Shown here: piece by piece, positions 17,297 through 25,518 of the stretch
Layout of the letters: each line of letters begins with the position of its first letter
Position numbering within the stretch: the stretch's first letter is position 1
Notes under the pieces: generated by a model
The model's database searches: none
Seen by the model: the letters and a program-made list of their open reading frames with translations, nothing else
Told to the model about the DNA's origin: nothing
Source of the DNA: Thermoplasmata archaeon
Lineage (GTDB): Archaea > Thermoplasmatota > Thermoplasmata > Lutacidiplasmatales > UBA184
Assembly: GCA_022750375.1 (NCBI GenBank)
Contig: JAKIVU010000002.1
Location: 1 to 38,945, forward strand
Direction of reading: 5' to 3'
Length of the DNA: 38,945 nt
Program-made: the position numbers and the translations under genes

Positions 17297-17823
17297 AGGA
17301 TCCGTTCGAACAGGCGGACGTCCTCGTGCCACTGGTGCTTGTGCAACGTCCCGCACTCCGTGAAGCCGAGGTGCTTGTAGAGCGCCGCCGCCGCCGGGAA
17401 TCGGGAGAGGGCGTCCGCCCAGACCTGGGCCGCGTTCGCGTGCCGGGCCCACTCCACGCCCGCGGCGAGGAGCGCGGTCCCGATCCCCTTCCGTCGGGCG
17501 TCGGGGTCGACCGCGAGGTGGACCAGGTGGCAGTTCCCCTCGGCGACCTCGCATCCGACGACCCCGAGGAGGCGCCCGTCGCGTCGTGCGGCGAAGTAGG
17601 TCACGCCCTCCATCCAGCTCGTGAACTCGAGGGGGGACGGCTGCCAGGACTTCACCAGCTCGGGGGAGAGGCCCGGATTCGGAGGCGATTCCCAGACGCG
17701 TCGGTAGAGGGCGCAGATCTCGGGCACGTCCTGGTGCGTGATCCGTTCGACGGTCACCGCCGGGTCGGAGGCCTTTGCCGGGGACGATGCGGTACGCTCT
17801 CCGCCGCGGTCCGAACCATGCAT
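17293..17823 (-). CDS. GNAT-family N-acetyltransferase
   Basis: A 176-residue protein from ATG 17823. Core GNAT motifs are present: VGCEVAEGNCHLVHLAVDPD (beta 4), the acetyl-CoA loop ARRKGIGTALLAAGVEW (R/Q-x-x-G-x-G/A), and the C-terminal ALYKHLGF segment. It transfers an acetyl group from acetyl-CoA to an amine; the substrate could be a small molecule or a protein such as the N-terminus of another protein. Residues before VTVERITHQD are not conserved-looking, and GTG 17757 is a plausible alternative start, with TAGTTT on this strand well placed for it. It lies downstream of asnS on the same strand and overlaps the convergent zinc-ribbon gene by four bases. Confidence 0.85.
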   Translation of the reverse strand: MHGSDRGGERTASSPAKASDPAVTVERITHQDVPEICALYRRVWESPPNPGLSPELVKSWQPSPLEFTSWMEGVTYFAARRDGRLLGVVGCEVAEGNCHLVHLAVDPDARRKGIGTALLAAGVEWARHANAAQVWADALSRFPAAAALYKHLGFTECGTLHKHQWHEDVRLFERIL

Positions 17824-17919
17824 CGCCGTCAAACTAGGATCTCCGGTCCGGATCGCGCACGTGTCCACGCGCAGTCCCGCTCTTGAACCTTGTCCCTTCG
17901 ACGCCGGTCAACGGGCGCG

Positions 17920-19224
17920 TCACGGGGTGTGACGCGACGGCGTCCGCGGAAACGGCGTCGTCTCACGGATATGCTCGCGGCGGAGCATCCATCGGAGGAT
18001 CCGCTCGACGCCGATGCCGAATCCGGCGTGCGGCACGTTACCGTGACGGCGGAGGTCGAGATACCACTCGAGGTCGCCAGGGTTCGCTCCCATCTCGGCG
18101 ATCCGTTCCTGGAGCGAGTCCAAGTTCGTCTCGCGACACGACGCGCCGACGATCTCGCCGTAGCCCTCCGGGGCGAGCAGGTCGGTCGCCTCGACCGTCC
18201 GCGGGTCGGTCGGAGAGCGTTGCATGTAGAACGCCTTCAGTTCCCGCGGATAGCGAGTGACGAACAGCGGGGACTGCTCCTCGAGCGTCAACGCCCGCTC
18301 CTCGGCGGTCCCGAGGTCGCTGCCCCACGTCACCGGGAATCCCTGCTTCGCGAGCCGTGCGATCGCCTCGTCGTAGGGAAGCCGGGGAAACGGCGCCTGG
18401 AGAGCGAGCAGCTCTTCGGGCTTCCGACCGAGCGCGCGCAGCTCGGCGGGTCGGCGCTCCGCGACGGCGTGACAGAACGACGCGACCATCCGTTCGATGA
18501 AGTCGATGAGCCCCTCGAGGTCGCACCAGGCGAGCTCGACCTCGAGGTGCTGGTACTCGGTGAGATGACGCGGCGTCCGCGACTTCTCGGCGCGGAACGA
18601 CGGGGTGAGCGAGTAGACCCGTTCGTGCGGGGAGAGCATCGCCTCGAGGTAGAGCTGGGCGCTCTGGGAGAGATACCCCGGTCGTCCGAAGTAATCGATC
18701 ACGAACGCCTCGGCACCGCCCTCGGCCGGGTTCCCACCGAGGATCGGTGGGGTGACCTCGAGCACCTCCTCTAGGTCGAGGAACTCGCGCATCGCGCGCA
18801 ACAGTTCGGCCTTGACCCGGAACGTCGCGACGTGCTCCGAGGATCGGATGACGAGGTGGCGCTTGTCGAGCCGGAACTCCTCGGTCTGCTCCTGGAATAT
18901 CGGGAACGGGTTTCCCGCGTCAATGATCGTCACCGTACGGGCGCGGAGCTCCCGGCCCCCCGGCGCTCGGGGGTCGTCGGCGACCGTCCCCTCGACCTCG
19001 ATCGCGCCCTCGACCTGGACGTGACTGGTCGCGTCGAAGACGTCCGGACCGAGCACGTCCTTCTTGCCCGTCACCTGGACCGTCCCGCTCCGGTCGCGGA
19101 GATGCAGGAAGAGGATCCCGCCGGACGACCGCGAGCGCTGCACCCAGCCCCGCACGTGGACGTCCGTGCCGAGCGCTTCGGGAGCGAAGACGCGGGCGAT
19201 GGGAACGACCGCGGCGGCGCTCAC
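17920..19224 (-). CDS. asnS: Asparaginyl-tRNA synthetase
   Basis: A 434-residue class IIb synthetase. The N-terminal OB fold binds the anticodon (VRGWVQRSRSSGGILFLHLR). The catalytic core has SAQLYLEAMLS, motif 2 FRAEKSRTPRHLTEYQHLE and motif 3 GFGIGVERILRWM, ending HIRETTPFPRTPSR. The segment DLLAPEGYGEIVGAS and the HIRE-FPRT ending are characteristic of AsnRS, whereas archaeal AspRS has a different sequence there. It should charge tRNA-Asn directly; a non-discriminating Asp enzyme is less likely. The GTG start at 19224 overlaps the TFS stop codon by GTGA, so it is translationally coupled to TFS. Confidence 0.87.
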   Translation of the reverse strand: MSAAAVVPIARVFAPEALGTDVHVRGWVQRSRSSGGILFLHLRDRSGTVQVTGKKDVLGPDVFDATSHVQVEGAIEVEGTVADDPRAPGGRELRARTVTIIDAGNPFPIFQEQTEEFRLDKRHLVIRSSEHVATFRVKAELLRAMREFLDLEEVLEVTPPILGGNPAEGGAEAFVIDYFGRPGYLSQSAQLYLEAMLSPHERVYSLTPSFRAEKSRTPRHLTEYQHLEVELAWCDLEGLIDFIERMVASFCHAVAERRPAELRALGRKPEELLALQAPFPRLPYDEAIARLAKQGFPVTWGSDLGTAEERALTLEEQSPLFVTRYPRELKAFYMQRSPTDPRTVEATDLLAPEGYGEIVGASCRETNLDSLQERIAEMGANPGDLEWYLDLRRHGNVPHAGFGIGVERILRWMLRREHIRETTPFPRTPSRHTP

Positions 19225-19529
19225 TGGTATTCACGCCACTTGTAGCCGCACTTCGTGCACTCGAAGATCCGCGTCTCGGGCTCGTCCGACCCGCGCGTCT
19301 GGCGGAGCACGTAGTAGGCCTTGGTGTTGTTGCACTTCGAGCAGAGCTCGTCGGCGGTCGGGAGCGTGACCGTCTTCGTGTCGACGACGGACATCTCCCG
19401 GCCCTTCGGCGTCGAGCGTCCGACCTCGACCCCGCGACCGAGCGGGACCTTTTTCCCGCACGCGGAGCAGTTCCATACCCCGGCGGCGCGGTCCGGACGC
19501 ATCAATCGCTTACAGTTGGGGCAGAACAT
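19221..19529 (-). CDS. tfs: Transcription factor S (TFS, RpoM-like)
   Basis: A 102-residue protein with two zinc ribbons. The N-terminal one is CPNC (3-6) with CSAC (21-24), related to RNA polymerase subunit Rpb9. The C-terminal TFIIS-type ribbon is CSKC (63-66) with CTKC (91-94). The catalytic acidic pair lies in RGSDEPETRIFEC (Asp-Glu about 82-83), which enters the polymerase pore and stimulates transcript cleavage by a stalled polymerase. ATG 19529 is chosen over one 15 bases upstream because it begins directly at the ribbon; GTTAAATACC about 29 bases before it is a good TATA element. It is the first gene of an operon with asnS. Confidence 0.95.
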   Translation of the reverse strand: MFCPNCKRLMRPDRAAGVWNCSACGKKVPLGRGVEVGRSTPKGREMSVVDTKTVTLPTADELCSKCNNTKAYYVLRQTRGSDEPETRIFECTKCGYKWREYQ

Positions 19530-19577
19530 GGAGGGCCTCAACACCGGGGGGACGGTATTTAACGCTGGGCGGGCCTG

Positions 19578-20984
19578 TCAGCCGAGGAGCTGCTCGGCGG
19601 TGCCGGCGCTCGACGGGGGCGCCGCCGCCGCCGCGACGCTCAGGGGGAGCGGGGACGGTTTCGCGCCCGGGGCGCGGAGCTGGCGCAGGTGCTCGACGCG
19701 GCGGGCGAGGTCCTCCTTCGTTCCGATGTCGTGCCGAACATAGTAGTCGCCGCGGAGGTGGGCGAGCGCTGCTTCGACCCGGGTCCCGGCTTCGTAGATC
19801 GCACTGGCCTCCCCGACGAGCGCGACGCCGCGGGACGACCCGAGCCGGACGGTCCCCGGACCGGCGGCCTCGACCGAGCCGTAGTACACGTGGACCCCCT
19901 CCGCCTCGATCGCGCCCGTATCGACCTCGAGGAGGCCCCCCGCCTTGGGATGGTCGCCGTACCCGGGAGGCACGATGTACTTGACGACGGTCGAACGGAG
20001 GCGGAAACGTACCAGGTTCGGGTCGACGCGCCCCGTGGCGACGCCGTGCAGGAACTCTGCGAAATTGCCTTCTTCGTAGAGGGTGAGGGCGTTGATCCCC
20101 TCCGGATCCCCGAAGCGGGCGTTGTACTCCACGAGGAGCGGTCCGCGGGCGGTGAGCATGAACCCGCCGTAAAGGACTCCGCGGTAGCTGATCCCATCGG
20201 CGCGGAGAGCGGCAACGGTACGTCGGAGGATCTCGATGGCCGCGTCCCGGTCACCCGAGTTCAGGAACGGGAGGAGGTGGTCGCGTTGCGAGTACGAGCC
20301 CATCCCGCCGGTGTTCCCGCCCCGGTTGCCTTCGAGCGCCCGCTTAAAATCCTGCACCGCCGGCATGGGATAGATGCCGCTGTCGGTAACGAACGCCATC
20401 TGGCTGAACTCTTCGCCGTCCAGCTTCTCTTCGAGGAGAACTCGTCCGCCCTGGAGGAGCAACGACTTCGCGTAGACCGCGCCCTCCTTCGGGTCGGTGA
20501 AATCGGAGCCCTGTACCCAGACGCCCTTCCCGGCGGTGAGCCCGTCGGGCTTTACGACGAACGGAACCCCGAGCTCCGCGACCGCCCGGTCGACCTCTTC
20601 GACCGACGCGGGCGTCGCGACGCGGGGGGACGCGGCGATGCCGTGGCGGGCGAGCAGCTCGCGACAGAAGAGCTTCGACGACTCGATCCGGGCTCCATCG
20701 CGGGAAGGACCGACGGTCGGGATCTCCGCCGCACGCAGTGCGTCCGCGACGCCCGCCGCGAGCGGCGCCTCGGGTCCGATCACCGCGACCGCCACATGCT
20801 CCTTGCGGGCGAACTCCACGACGCGGGGGCCGTCGGTCGGGTCGACCCGCACGAACGCCCGCGCGATCCGGTCGAGCCCGGGATTCGCGTTCGCGCTCGC
20901 GACCACGACGTCCGCGCCCGCGCGCTCGAGGGTCGCGGCGATCGCGTGCTCGCGCGCACCTCCGCCGACGACGAGGAACTTCAT
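19578..20984 (-). CDS. purD: Phosphoribosylamine-glycine ligase (GAR synthetase)
   Basis: A 468-residue ATP-grasp enzyme of purine biosynthesis that joins glycine to phosphoribosylamine. The N-terminus MKFLVVGGGAREHAIAATL and the motif DGLTAGKGVWVQ are typical, and EFSQMAFVTDSGIYPMPAVQ and EYNARFGDPE carry ATP and Mg ligands. The C-terminal B domain ends around GDYYVRHDIGTKEDL; the last 25 residues are an Ala/Pro-rich tail outside the family. The frame is open further upstream but that part is antisense to rpoL. GGATATAGCC about 32 bases before ATG 20984 supports this start. It is followed by TFS 48 bases downstream with its own promoter. Confidence 0.95.
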   Translation of the reverse strand: MKFLVVGGGAREHAIAATLERAGADVVVASANANPGLDRIARAFVRVDPTDGPRVVEFARKEHVAVAVIGPEAPLAAGVADALRAAEIPTVGPSRDGARIESSKLFCRELLARHGIAASPRVATPASVEEVDRAVAELGVPFVVKPDGLTAGKGVWVQGSDFTDPKEGAVYAKSLLLQGGRVLLEEKLDGEEFSQMAFVTDSGIYPMPAVQDFKRALEGNRGGNTGGMGSYSQRDHLLPFLNSGDRDAAIEILRRTVAALRADGISYRGVLYGGFMLTARGPLLVEYNARFGDPEGINALTLYEEGNFAEFLHGVATGRVDPNLVRFRLRSTVVKYIVPPGYGDHPKAGGLLEVDTGAIEAEGVHVYYGSVEAAGPGTVRLGSSRGVALVGEASAIYEAGTRVEAALAHLRGDYYVRHDIGTKEDLARRVEHLRQLRAPGAKPSPLPLSVAAAAAPPSSAGTAEQLLG

Positions 20985-21116
20985 CCGAATCGAGTCCCCG
21001 GAGGCGGCGCGGGCTATATCCGCGTCGGGCCGCCTCGACCCGGGCCCCGCCCGCCGAGCGCCTCTTCCGCCACGCTTATGAACCGAGCGCAGGTGGCCCG
21101 ACGCCCGGTGCCATCG

Positions 21117-21404
21117 ATGGAGCTGCGCGTCGTCGAAAAGACCAACGACCTCCTCCGGGTCGAACTGCCGCGGGGCGAAGAGACCCTCCTCATCCCGCTG
21201 GTCGAGGCACTCCAGAAGGAAGAGAAGGTCGTCGAGGCACGCTACTACCTCGGGCATCCGTACCTGGAACGTCCGACGCTCGTACTGAAGACGAAAGGCG
21301 AGCGGCCGCAGCAGGTCCTCAAGCGCGTCCTGAAGGACCTCGCCGACCTCTACGGCGACCTCCTGACCGACTTCGAGAAGAAGGCGGACAAGGTCAAGGC
21401 CTGA
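21117..21404 (+). CDS. rpoL: DNA-directed RNA polymerase subunit L (Rpo11)
   Basis: A 95-residue homologue of eukaryotic Rpb11 and related to the bacterial alpha N-terminal domain. It pairs with RpoD (Rpo3) to nucleate polymerase assembly. MELRVVEKTNDLLRVEL and the segment VEARYYLGHPYLERPTLVLK match the family, followed by the long C-terminal helix (LKRVLKDLADLYGDLLTDFE). ATG 21117 matches the family start; ATG 21078 overlaps the TATA-like GCTTATGA and is unlikely to be used. kptA begins 16 bases after the stop on the same strand. Confidence 0.93.
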   Translation: MELRVVEKTNDLLRVELPRGEETLLIPLVEALQKEEKVVEARYYLGHPYLERPTLVLKTKGERPQQVLKRVLKDLADLYGDLLTDFEKKADKVKA

Positions 21405-21420
21405 GGAGGGCCCCCGGGCG

Positions 21421-22095
21421 ATGCTGAAGGAGTGCGCCCAACACGGGTATTTCCGGGCGGAGACGTGCCCGGTCTGCGAGCAGCCCGGCAAGTTCCTGAT
21501 GAACGACCGGGAGCTCGACCACCTCGGCCGGATCCTGACGGGGATCCTTCGCCACTTCCCGGACCGCTACCAGCTCACGATCGACCCGCGCGGCTGGGTC
21601 TCCCTCCCCCAGATCGTCCGGGCGATCAGCCAGAAGCACCCCGCCTACCACTGGCTGCGAACCCAGCATCTGGTCGCGATCGCGGAGACCGACCCCAAGG
21701 GTCGGTACGAGGTGCGCGGCGACCTGATCCGCGCGACCTACGCCCACACGGTCGACGTCGACCTCGACCTGCCGACCGAGAACATCCCCGACCACCTCTA
21801 CTACCCGGTCACGGAGGAGGAGGTGGCGATCGTCCTCGAGGTCGGACTGAAGCCCACCGACCGGAAGAAGGTCCATCTTTCGAAGACGGCGGGGGACGCC
21901 CATTCCGCCGGTTCGGTCCGGACCCCGAAGCCCGTGATCCTGGAGGTCGACGCGAGTGCCGCGCGGTCGAAAGGGATCATCATCATGCAGGCCGGGAAGA
22001 CCGTCTTCCTGGTCGACCAGGTCCCCGCGGAGTACCTCCGACGGACCGAGTTCTCGCCCCCGGCCGACGCCGCGCCCCCGTCGGCCGCCGATTAG
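21421..22095 (+). CDS. kptA: RNA 2'-phosphotransferase KptA/Tpt1
   Basis: A 224-residue enzyme that removes a 2'-phosphate from RNA by transferring it to NAD+. In eukaryotes it finishes tRNA splicing; the archaeal role is uncertain. The winged-helix N-lobe has GRILTGILRHFPDRYQL and DPRGWVSLPQIV. The catalytic set expected from Tpt1 is visible: Arg/His in LRHFP, KGRYEVRGDLIRATYAHT, and VHLSKT. In front of the core is a short putative zinc site (Cys5, His8, Cys16, Cys19), seen in a number of archaeal homologues. It is probably cotranscribed with rpoL. Its TAG stop is shared with the convergent gene through TTAG 22092-22095. Confidence 0.88.
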   Translation: MLKECAQHGYFRAETCPVCEQPGKFLMNDRELDHLGRILTGILRHFPDRYQLTIDPRGWVSLPQIVRAISQKHPAYHWLRTQHLVAIAETDPKGRYEVRGDLIRATYAHTVDVDLDLPTENIPDHLYYPVTEEEVAIVLEVGLKPTDRKKVHLSKTAGDAHSAGSVRTPKPVILEVDASAARSKGIIIMQAGKTVFLVDQVPAEYLRRTEFSPPADAAPPSAAD

Positions 22096-22718
22096 ATCCC
22101 GCCGTCCTCGGCGACGTTCGACTCGTACGTCGTCGCGACGTAGACCTCTAGCGTGATCCCGCTCGTGGCCGGCAGTGGGTTCGTGATCACGAAGTAATAC
22201 GTGTCGGTGTACGGCGCCGCGAAGATGATCGCGCCCTGCGCGTCGGGCGTATTGTTCCACTGGACGCCCGGAGAGCCGGTCCCGTTCGTGAACCACGACC
22301 ATTCGCTCGAGTTGTAGACCGCGACGGAGACCTCGATCCCCGGCGGGCTGACGGCGGTGTAGTTTCCCTGCACGTAGTCGCCGCCCGTGATGTTCCCCGA
22401 GATCACGGTGAAGTTGCCGGGCGCCAACGTGTAGGTGCCGGCGGTCGTCAACGGGTCCGCGACGACGGGGGGACCCGAAAGGACCGCGGCGATCAAGGTG
22501 TAGGTGAGGCCGACCGCGACGGCGATCACGATCAGCGTGCGGAGGGTCGCCGTGAGGCGGATCCGCCGTCGGACCGGTTTCGAAGCCTGGCCGATCGCGC
22601 CCGCCGCCACCGGCTCGTCCGCGCCGCAGATCGGGCACTTCGTGGCGCCGGCGGGAACCGCTACGCCGCAGAAGCTGCACGTGCCCCAGGTTCCCGGGGT
22701 CGGTTCGGGCTCGGCCAC
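22092..22718 (-). CDS. Zinc-ribbon, single-helix protein with sequon-rich outer domain
   Basis: A 208-residue protein from GTG 22718. The N-terminus is cytoplasmic with a double-CxxC ribbon (CSFCGVAVPAGATKCPIC). One membrane helix follows (LRTLIVIAVAVGLTYTLIAA), then an external beta-rich domain of about 120 residues. That domain has six N-glycosylation sequons (NFT, NIT, NYT, NSS, NGT, NNT), indicating a glycosylated surface part. Its pattern (GTYTLAPGNFTVISG, then TDTYYFVITNP) resembles small extracellular beta-sandwich domains that often follow such helices in archaea. The start is set by a TATA-like GAAAAGG 26 bases upstream, consistent with a leaderless GTG. Function is unknown. Confidence 0.65.
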   Translation of the reverse strand: MAEPEPTPGTWGTCSFCGVAVPAGATKCPICGADEPVAAGAIGQASKPVRRRIRLTATLRTLIVIAVAVGLTYTLIAAVLSGPPVVADPLTTAGTYTLAPGNFTVISGNITGGDYVQGNYTAVSPPGIEVSVAVYNSSEWSWFTNGTGSPGVQWNNTPDAQGAIIFAAPYTDTYYFVITNPLPATSGITLEVYVATTYESNVAEDGGI

Positions 22719-22788
22719 GATCCCCGACGACCGAGGGGGGGCCTTTTCGGCTTTCGTACGAACCCGGGGGCCCCCACGGGCCCGGTGG

Positions 22789-24267
22789 CTACCCCTTCCG
22801 CTTGGACGTCCCCAGGTTGAGGAGGATGTTCTTGCGTCGGGTGAACGGCTCGAGGGCGCGGACCCCCTGCTCGAATCCAAGACCGCTCCCCTTCACGCCC
22901 GCGAACGGGGACTGCGGGAACGTCATCGGGGCGTCGTTGACCACGACCATGCCGGCTTCGAGGCGTCGGGCGACCGTGTGGGCGGTCGCGAGGTCGCGGG
23001 TCCAGAGCGCCGCGAGGAGTCCATACGGCGTGTCATTCGCCGCACGGATCGCCTCCTCCGGTTCCGTGAAGGAGGAGACCGAAAGGACCGGGCCGAATAC
23101 TTCCTCCCGGGCCGCGCGCGCCGTGGCCGGAAGGTCCGCGAGGATCGTGGGGCGCACGAAGTTCCCGTCGGCGAGCTTCCCGTCCCGGACCTTCGAGCCG
23201 CCGGTGACGACCGTCCCGCCGTTCGAGCGCGCATCCTCGATGTAGTCGAGCACCCGCGCCTCGTGCTCCACCGAGACCAGGGGACCCATCTCGACCCCGT
23301 CGTCGACCCCGGGGCCGAGCTGGAGGCCGTCCGCTATCGCGCGGACTCGCTCGAGCAACGGCGCGCGCAGGCTCTCGTGGACGATCAGGCGCGACGCCGC
23401 CCAGCACATCTGACCCGCGTTCCCGAAGATCCCGTACCCGATCGCCTTCGCCGCGCGTTCGACGTCGGCGTCGGCGAAGACGACCACCGGGCCCTTCCCG
23501 CCGAGCTCGAGCGTCGCGGGGATCAGGCGACGGGCGGCGAGCGCGGCGATCCGTAGACCCACCTCGCCGCTCCCCGTCAGCGTGACCGAGCGGCACCGCG
23601 GGTCCTCGACGAGCGCCTCCCCGACCTCGACCCCGCTGCCGGTCACGACGTTGAATATCCCGTCGGGCACCCCGGCCTCCTTCGCGAGCCGCGCGAACGC
23701 GACCGCGGTGAGGGGCGTGAGGCTCGCCGGTTTCAGCACGGCGGCGTTCCCGGCGGCGAGCGCGGGGGCGAGCGAGCGGACCGCGAGGAGCAGCGGATAG
23801 TTCCAGGGGGCGATGTGGACGGTGACGCCGAGCGGTTCGCGGTGGGTGTAGTCGAACCGAGGGCCCGGAACGGGGATCGTCTCGCCTTCGACCTTGTCCG
23901 CGAGCCCCGCGAAGTACTCGAGGGTCCGGACAATGTAGCCGAGGTCCCCCCGCGACTCGCGGAGCGGTTTCCCCATGTTGAGGGTCTCGAGGCGGGCGAG
24001 CGGCTCCGCGTTCGCCTCGACGAGCGCGGCGAGCTTCTGCAGCGCGCGGGCCCGCCGGGCGCCGTCGTCCGTGGCCCAGTTCGACTCGCGGAACGCCCGG
24101 TCGGCGGACTCCATCGCCGCGTGGGCGTCGTCGCGGGAGGCGACCGCGGAGCGGGCGATCGGGGCGTTGGTCGCGGGGTCGGTGACCGTGCGGCGCTCTT
24201 CCCGTGTCCCGGGGATCTCGCGACCGCCGATGAACAGGTCGAACGCCGGCTCGGAGGAACTCGCCAT
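22789..24267 (-). CDS. NAD(P)-dependent aldehyde dehydrogenase
   Basis: A 492-residue ALDH-superfamily enzyme that oxidises an aldehyde to an acid. The cofactor region shows APWNYPLLLAVRSLAPALAA and KPASLTPLTA. The active-site glutamate is in LELGGKGP, and the catalytic cysteine in GNAGQMCWAASRLIV. The C-terminal EEVFGPVLSVSSF and SPFAGVKGSGLGFEQG are standard. Sequence character is closest to betaine-aldehyde, aminobutyraldehyde or succinate-semialdehyde dehydrogenases, but the substrate is not determinable. ATG 24267 is preferred over one 30 bases upstream because the protein then starts at MASSSEPAFDLFIGG and CTAAGTGG lies about 29 bases before it. Confidence 0.9.
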   Translation of the reverse strand: MASSSEPAFDLFIGGREIPGTREERRTVTDPATNAPIARSAVASRDDAHAAMESADRAFRESNWATDDGARRARALQKLAALVEANAEPLARLETLNMGKPLRESRGDLGYIVRTLEYFAGLADKVEGETIPVPGPRFDYTHREPLGVTVHIAPWNYPLLLAVRSLAPALAAGNAAVLKPASLTPLTAVAFARLAKEAGVPDGIFNVVTGSGVEVGEALVEDPRCRSVTLTGSGEVGLRIAALAARRLIPATLELGGKGPVVVFADADVERAAKAIGYGIFGNAGQMCWAASRLIVHESLRAPLLERVRAIADGLQLGPGVDDGVEMGPLVSVEHEARVLDYIEDARSNGGTVVTGGSKVRDGKLADGNFVRPTILADLPATARAAREEVFGPVLSVSSFTEPEEAIRAANDTPYGLLAALWTRDLATAHTVARRLEAGMVVVNDAPMTFPQSPFAGVKGSGLGFEQGVRALEPFTRRKNILLNLGTSKRKG

Positions 24268-24313
24268 GGTCTCCGTGCTTCGAGGGCTATCGACCACTTA
24301 GCGGTTCGCTGGG

Positions 24314-25456
24314 CTAACTGTCCAGGGAGTAAGCGCGGCCCTTCCACGTGATGGGGCGATGGCGCAGGCCCCGGACGAGGGACGTGGCGGTCAGGACGAT
24401 GTACCAGCCGACGGCGATGGGGTACAACAGACCGTAGGCGGCGGGCGCGTCGACGGCGCGCGAGAACGCAATGTGCTTTCCGAAGAGCGCGATGTAGAGG
24501 AATGCGCCCAGCCCGATGAGGAGCCCGTACCCAACGGCGAGCCCCAGGGGGAGAAGCCCCAGCGGCAGGAGAAACATCCCGACCAGGAGGGCGACGGTCG
24601 CGGCCTGACGCGCCGCCGAGAATTCGAGGCCATGGGCGTTCTTCAGGAGACCCTCGAACATCTCGTGTCGATCCCGGTACATGCGGGTTCTCCCGAGCAC
24701 GGGAGTCCAAGCGAATCGCATCCGGAAGCCCGCGTCCCGGTAGCGGCAGGCGATCGCGACGTCCTCCACGAGGTGCGAACGCACGGCAGCGTGTCCACCG
24801 ACCGCATCGTACGCCGCCCGGCGGGTGAGCCAGAACTGGCCGTTCGCCATGGCCGCCCTCCGTCCCGGCCGGTCCATGTGGGGAGGCCGGTAGTACATCA
24901 GTACTCTCTGGATGAACAGTGGGAGGATCAGCCGTTCCCAGAACCCGACCATCTCCACCCGGATCCCGATGGTGGCGAGGTCCGCCTGCTCTGCCCGGGC
25001 CCAGTGGAGGACGGTCCGGATCGCGGCGGGGTGGGTGCGGACGTCCGCGTCGAGGAACAGCAGCCACGGACCGTCGGTCGCATGGGCGCCCGTCCAGCAG
25101 GCCCAGCTCTTCCCGACCCATCCGGCCGGGAGCGGAGGCTCGTCGATCAATCGCACTCGGGGGCCCCGAGCCGCGACCGCGGCCCGGGTGCCGTCGGTCG
25201 AGCCGCCGTCCACCACCACGATCTCGAGGTCAGTGTAATCCTGCGCGAGGAGGGTGTCGAGGGTCGCGCCGATGTCGTCGACCTCGTTTCGGGCCGCGAT
25301 CACGACGCTGACCCGTTCGAGCCCGGGGTCGGACGTGGCCGTCGCCGCGGGGCCGAACCGGGTCAACTGGTAGACGAGCACGATTGCCACCCCCTGGTAG
25401 AGCAGCACGACGACCGCGCCGAGCACGAGCAGGATGGTGATCCAGAGAGGAAGCAT
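24314..25456 (-). CDS. Membrane glycosyltransferase, family GT2 (CrtQ/HpnB-like)
   Basis: A 380-residue protein. An N-terminal membrane helix (LPLWITILLVLGAVVVLLYQ) precedes a GT-A catalytic domain: VSVVIAARNEVDDIGATL, VVDGGSTDGT, and the metal-binding LFLDADVRTH. The acceptor region MANGQFWLTRRAAYDAVGGH and HLVEDVAIACRYRDAG follows. Three or four C-terminal helices end the protein. This layout is that of carotenoid/hopanoid-type glycosyltransferases (CrtQ, HpnB), which glycosylate lipids at the cytoplasmic membrane; the lipid acceptor here is inferred only. ATG 25456 lies 25 bases from the TATA-like CTTTATTAGG that it appears to share with the divergent helicase gene. Confidence 0.83.
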   Translation of the reverse strand: MLPLWITILLVLGAVVVLLYQGVAIVLVYQLTRFGPAATATSDPGLERVSVVIAARNEVDDIGATLDTLLAQDYTDLEIVVVDGGSTDGTRAAVAARGPRVRLIDEPPLPAGWVGKSWACWTGAHATDGPWLLFLDADVRTHPAAIRTVLHWARAEQADLATIGIRVEMVGFWERLILPLFIQRVLMYYRPPHMDRPGRRAAMANGQFWLTRRAAYDAVGGHAAVRSHLVEDVAIACRYRDAGFRMRFAWTPVLGRTRMYRDRHEMFEGLLKNAHGLEFSAARQAATVALLVGMFLLPLGLLPLGLAVGYGLLIGLGAFLYIALFGKHIAFSRAVDAPAAYGLLYPIAVGWYIVLTATSLVRGLRHRPITWKGRAYSLDS

Positions 25457-25474
25457 CGCCGGCGCGTAGACTGT

Positions 25475-25486
25475 CCCTAATAAAGC
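25475..25486. promoter_or_regulatory. Shared TATA element between divergent glycosyltransferase and helicase genes
   Basis: CCCTAATAAAGC is the only AT-rich element in the 62-base gap. Read leftward (CTTTATTAGG) its centre is about 25 bases from ATG 25456, a leaderless distance. Read rightward it is about 38 bases from ATG 25519, leaving a leader of roughly ten bases. Confidence 0.5.
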
Positions 25487-25518
25487 TCCCGCCGCTTCCA
25501 CGGCAGAGGGGGCGGACG

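Noticed and set aside
17920-19224. Assignment as aspartyl-tRNA synthetase
   Set aside because: The AsnRS-type segments (APEGYGEIVGAS, HIRETTPFPRT) favour asparaginyl-tRNA synthetase; a non-discriminating enzyme remains a small possibility.
20985-21491. N-terminal extension of PurD open to 21491
   Set aside because: It runs antisense through rpoL and the start of kptA; the PurD family start MKFLVVGGG is at 20984 with a TATA box before it.
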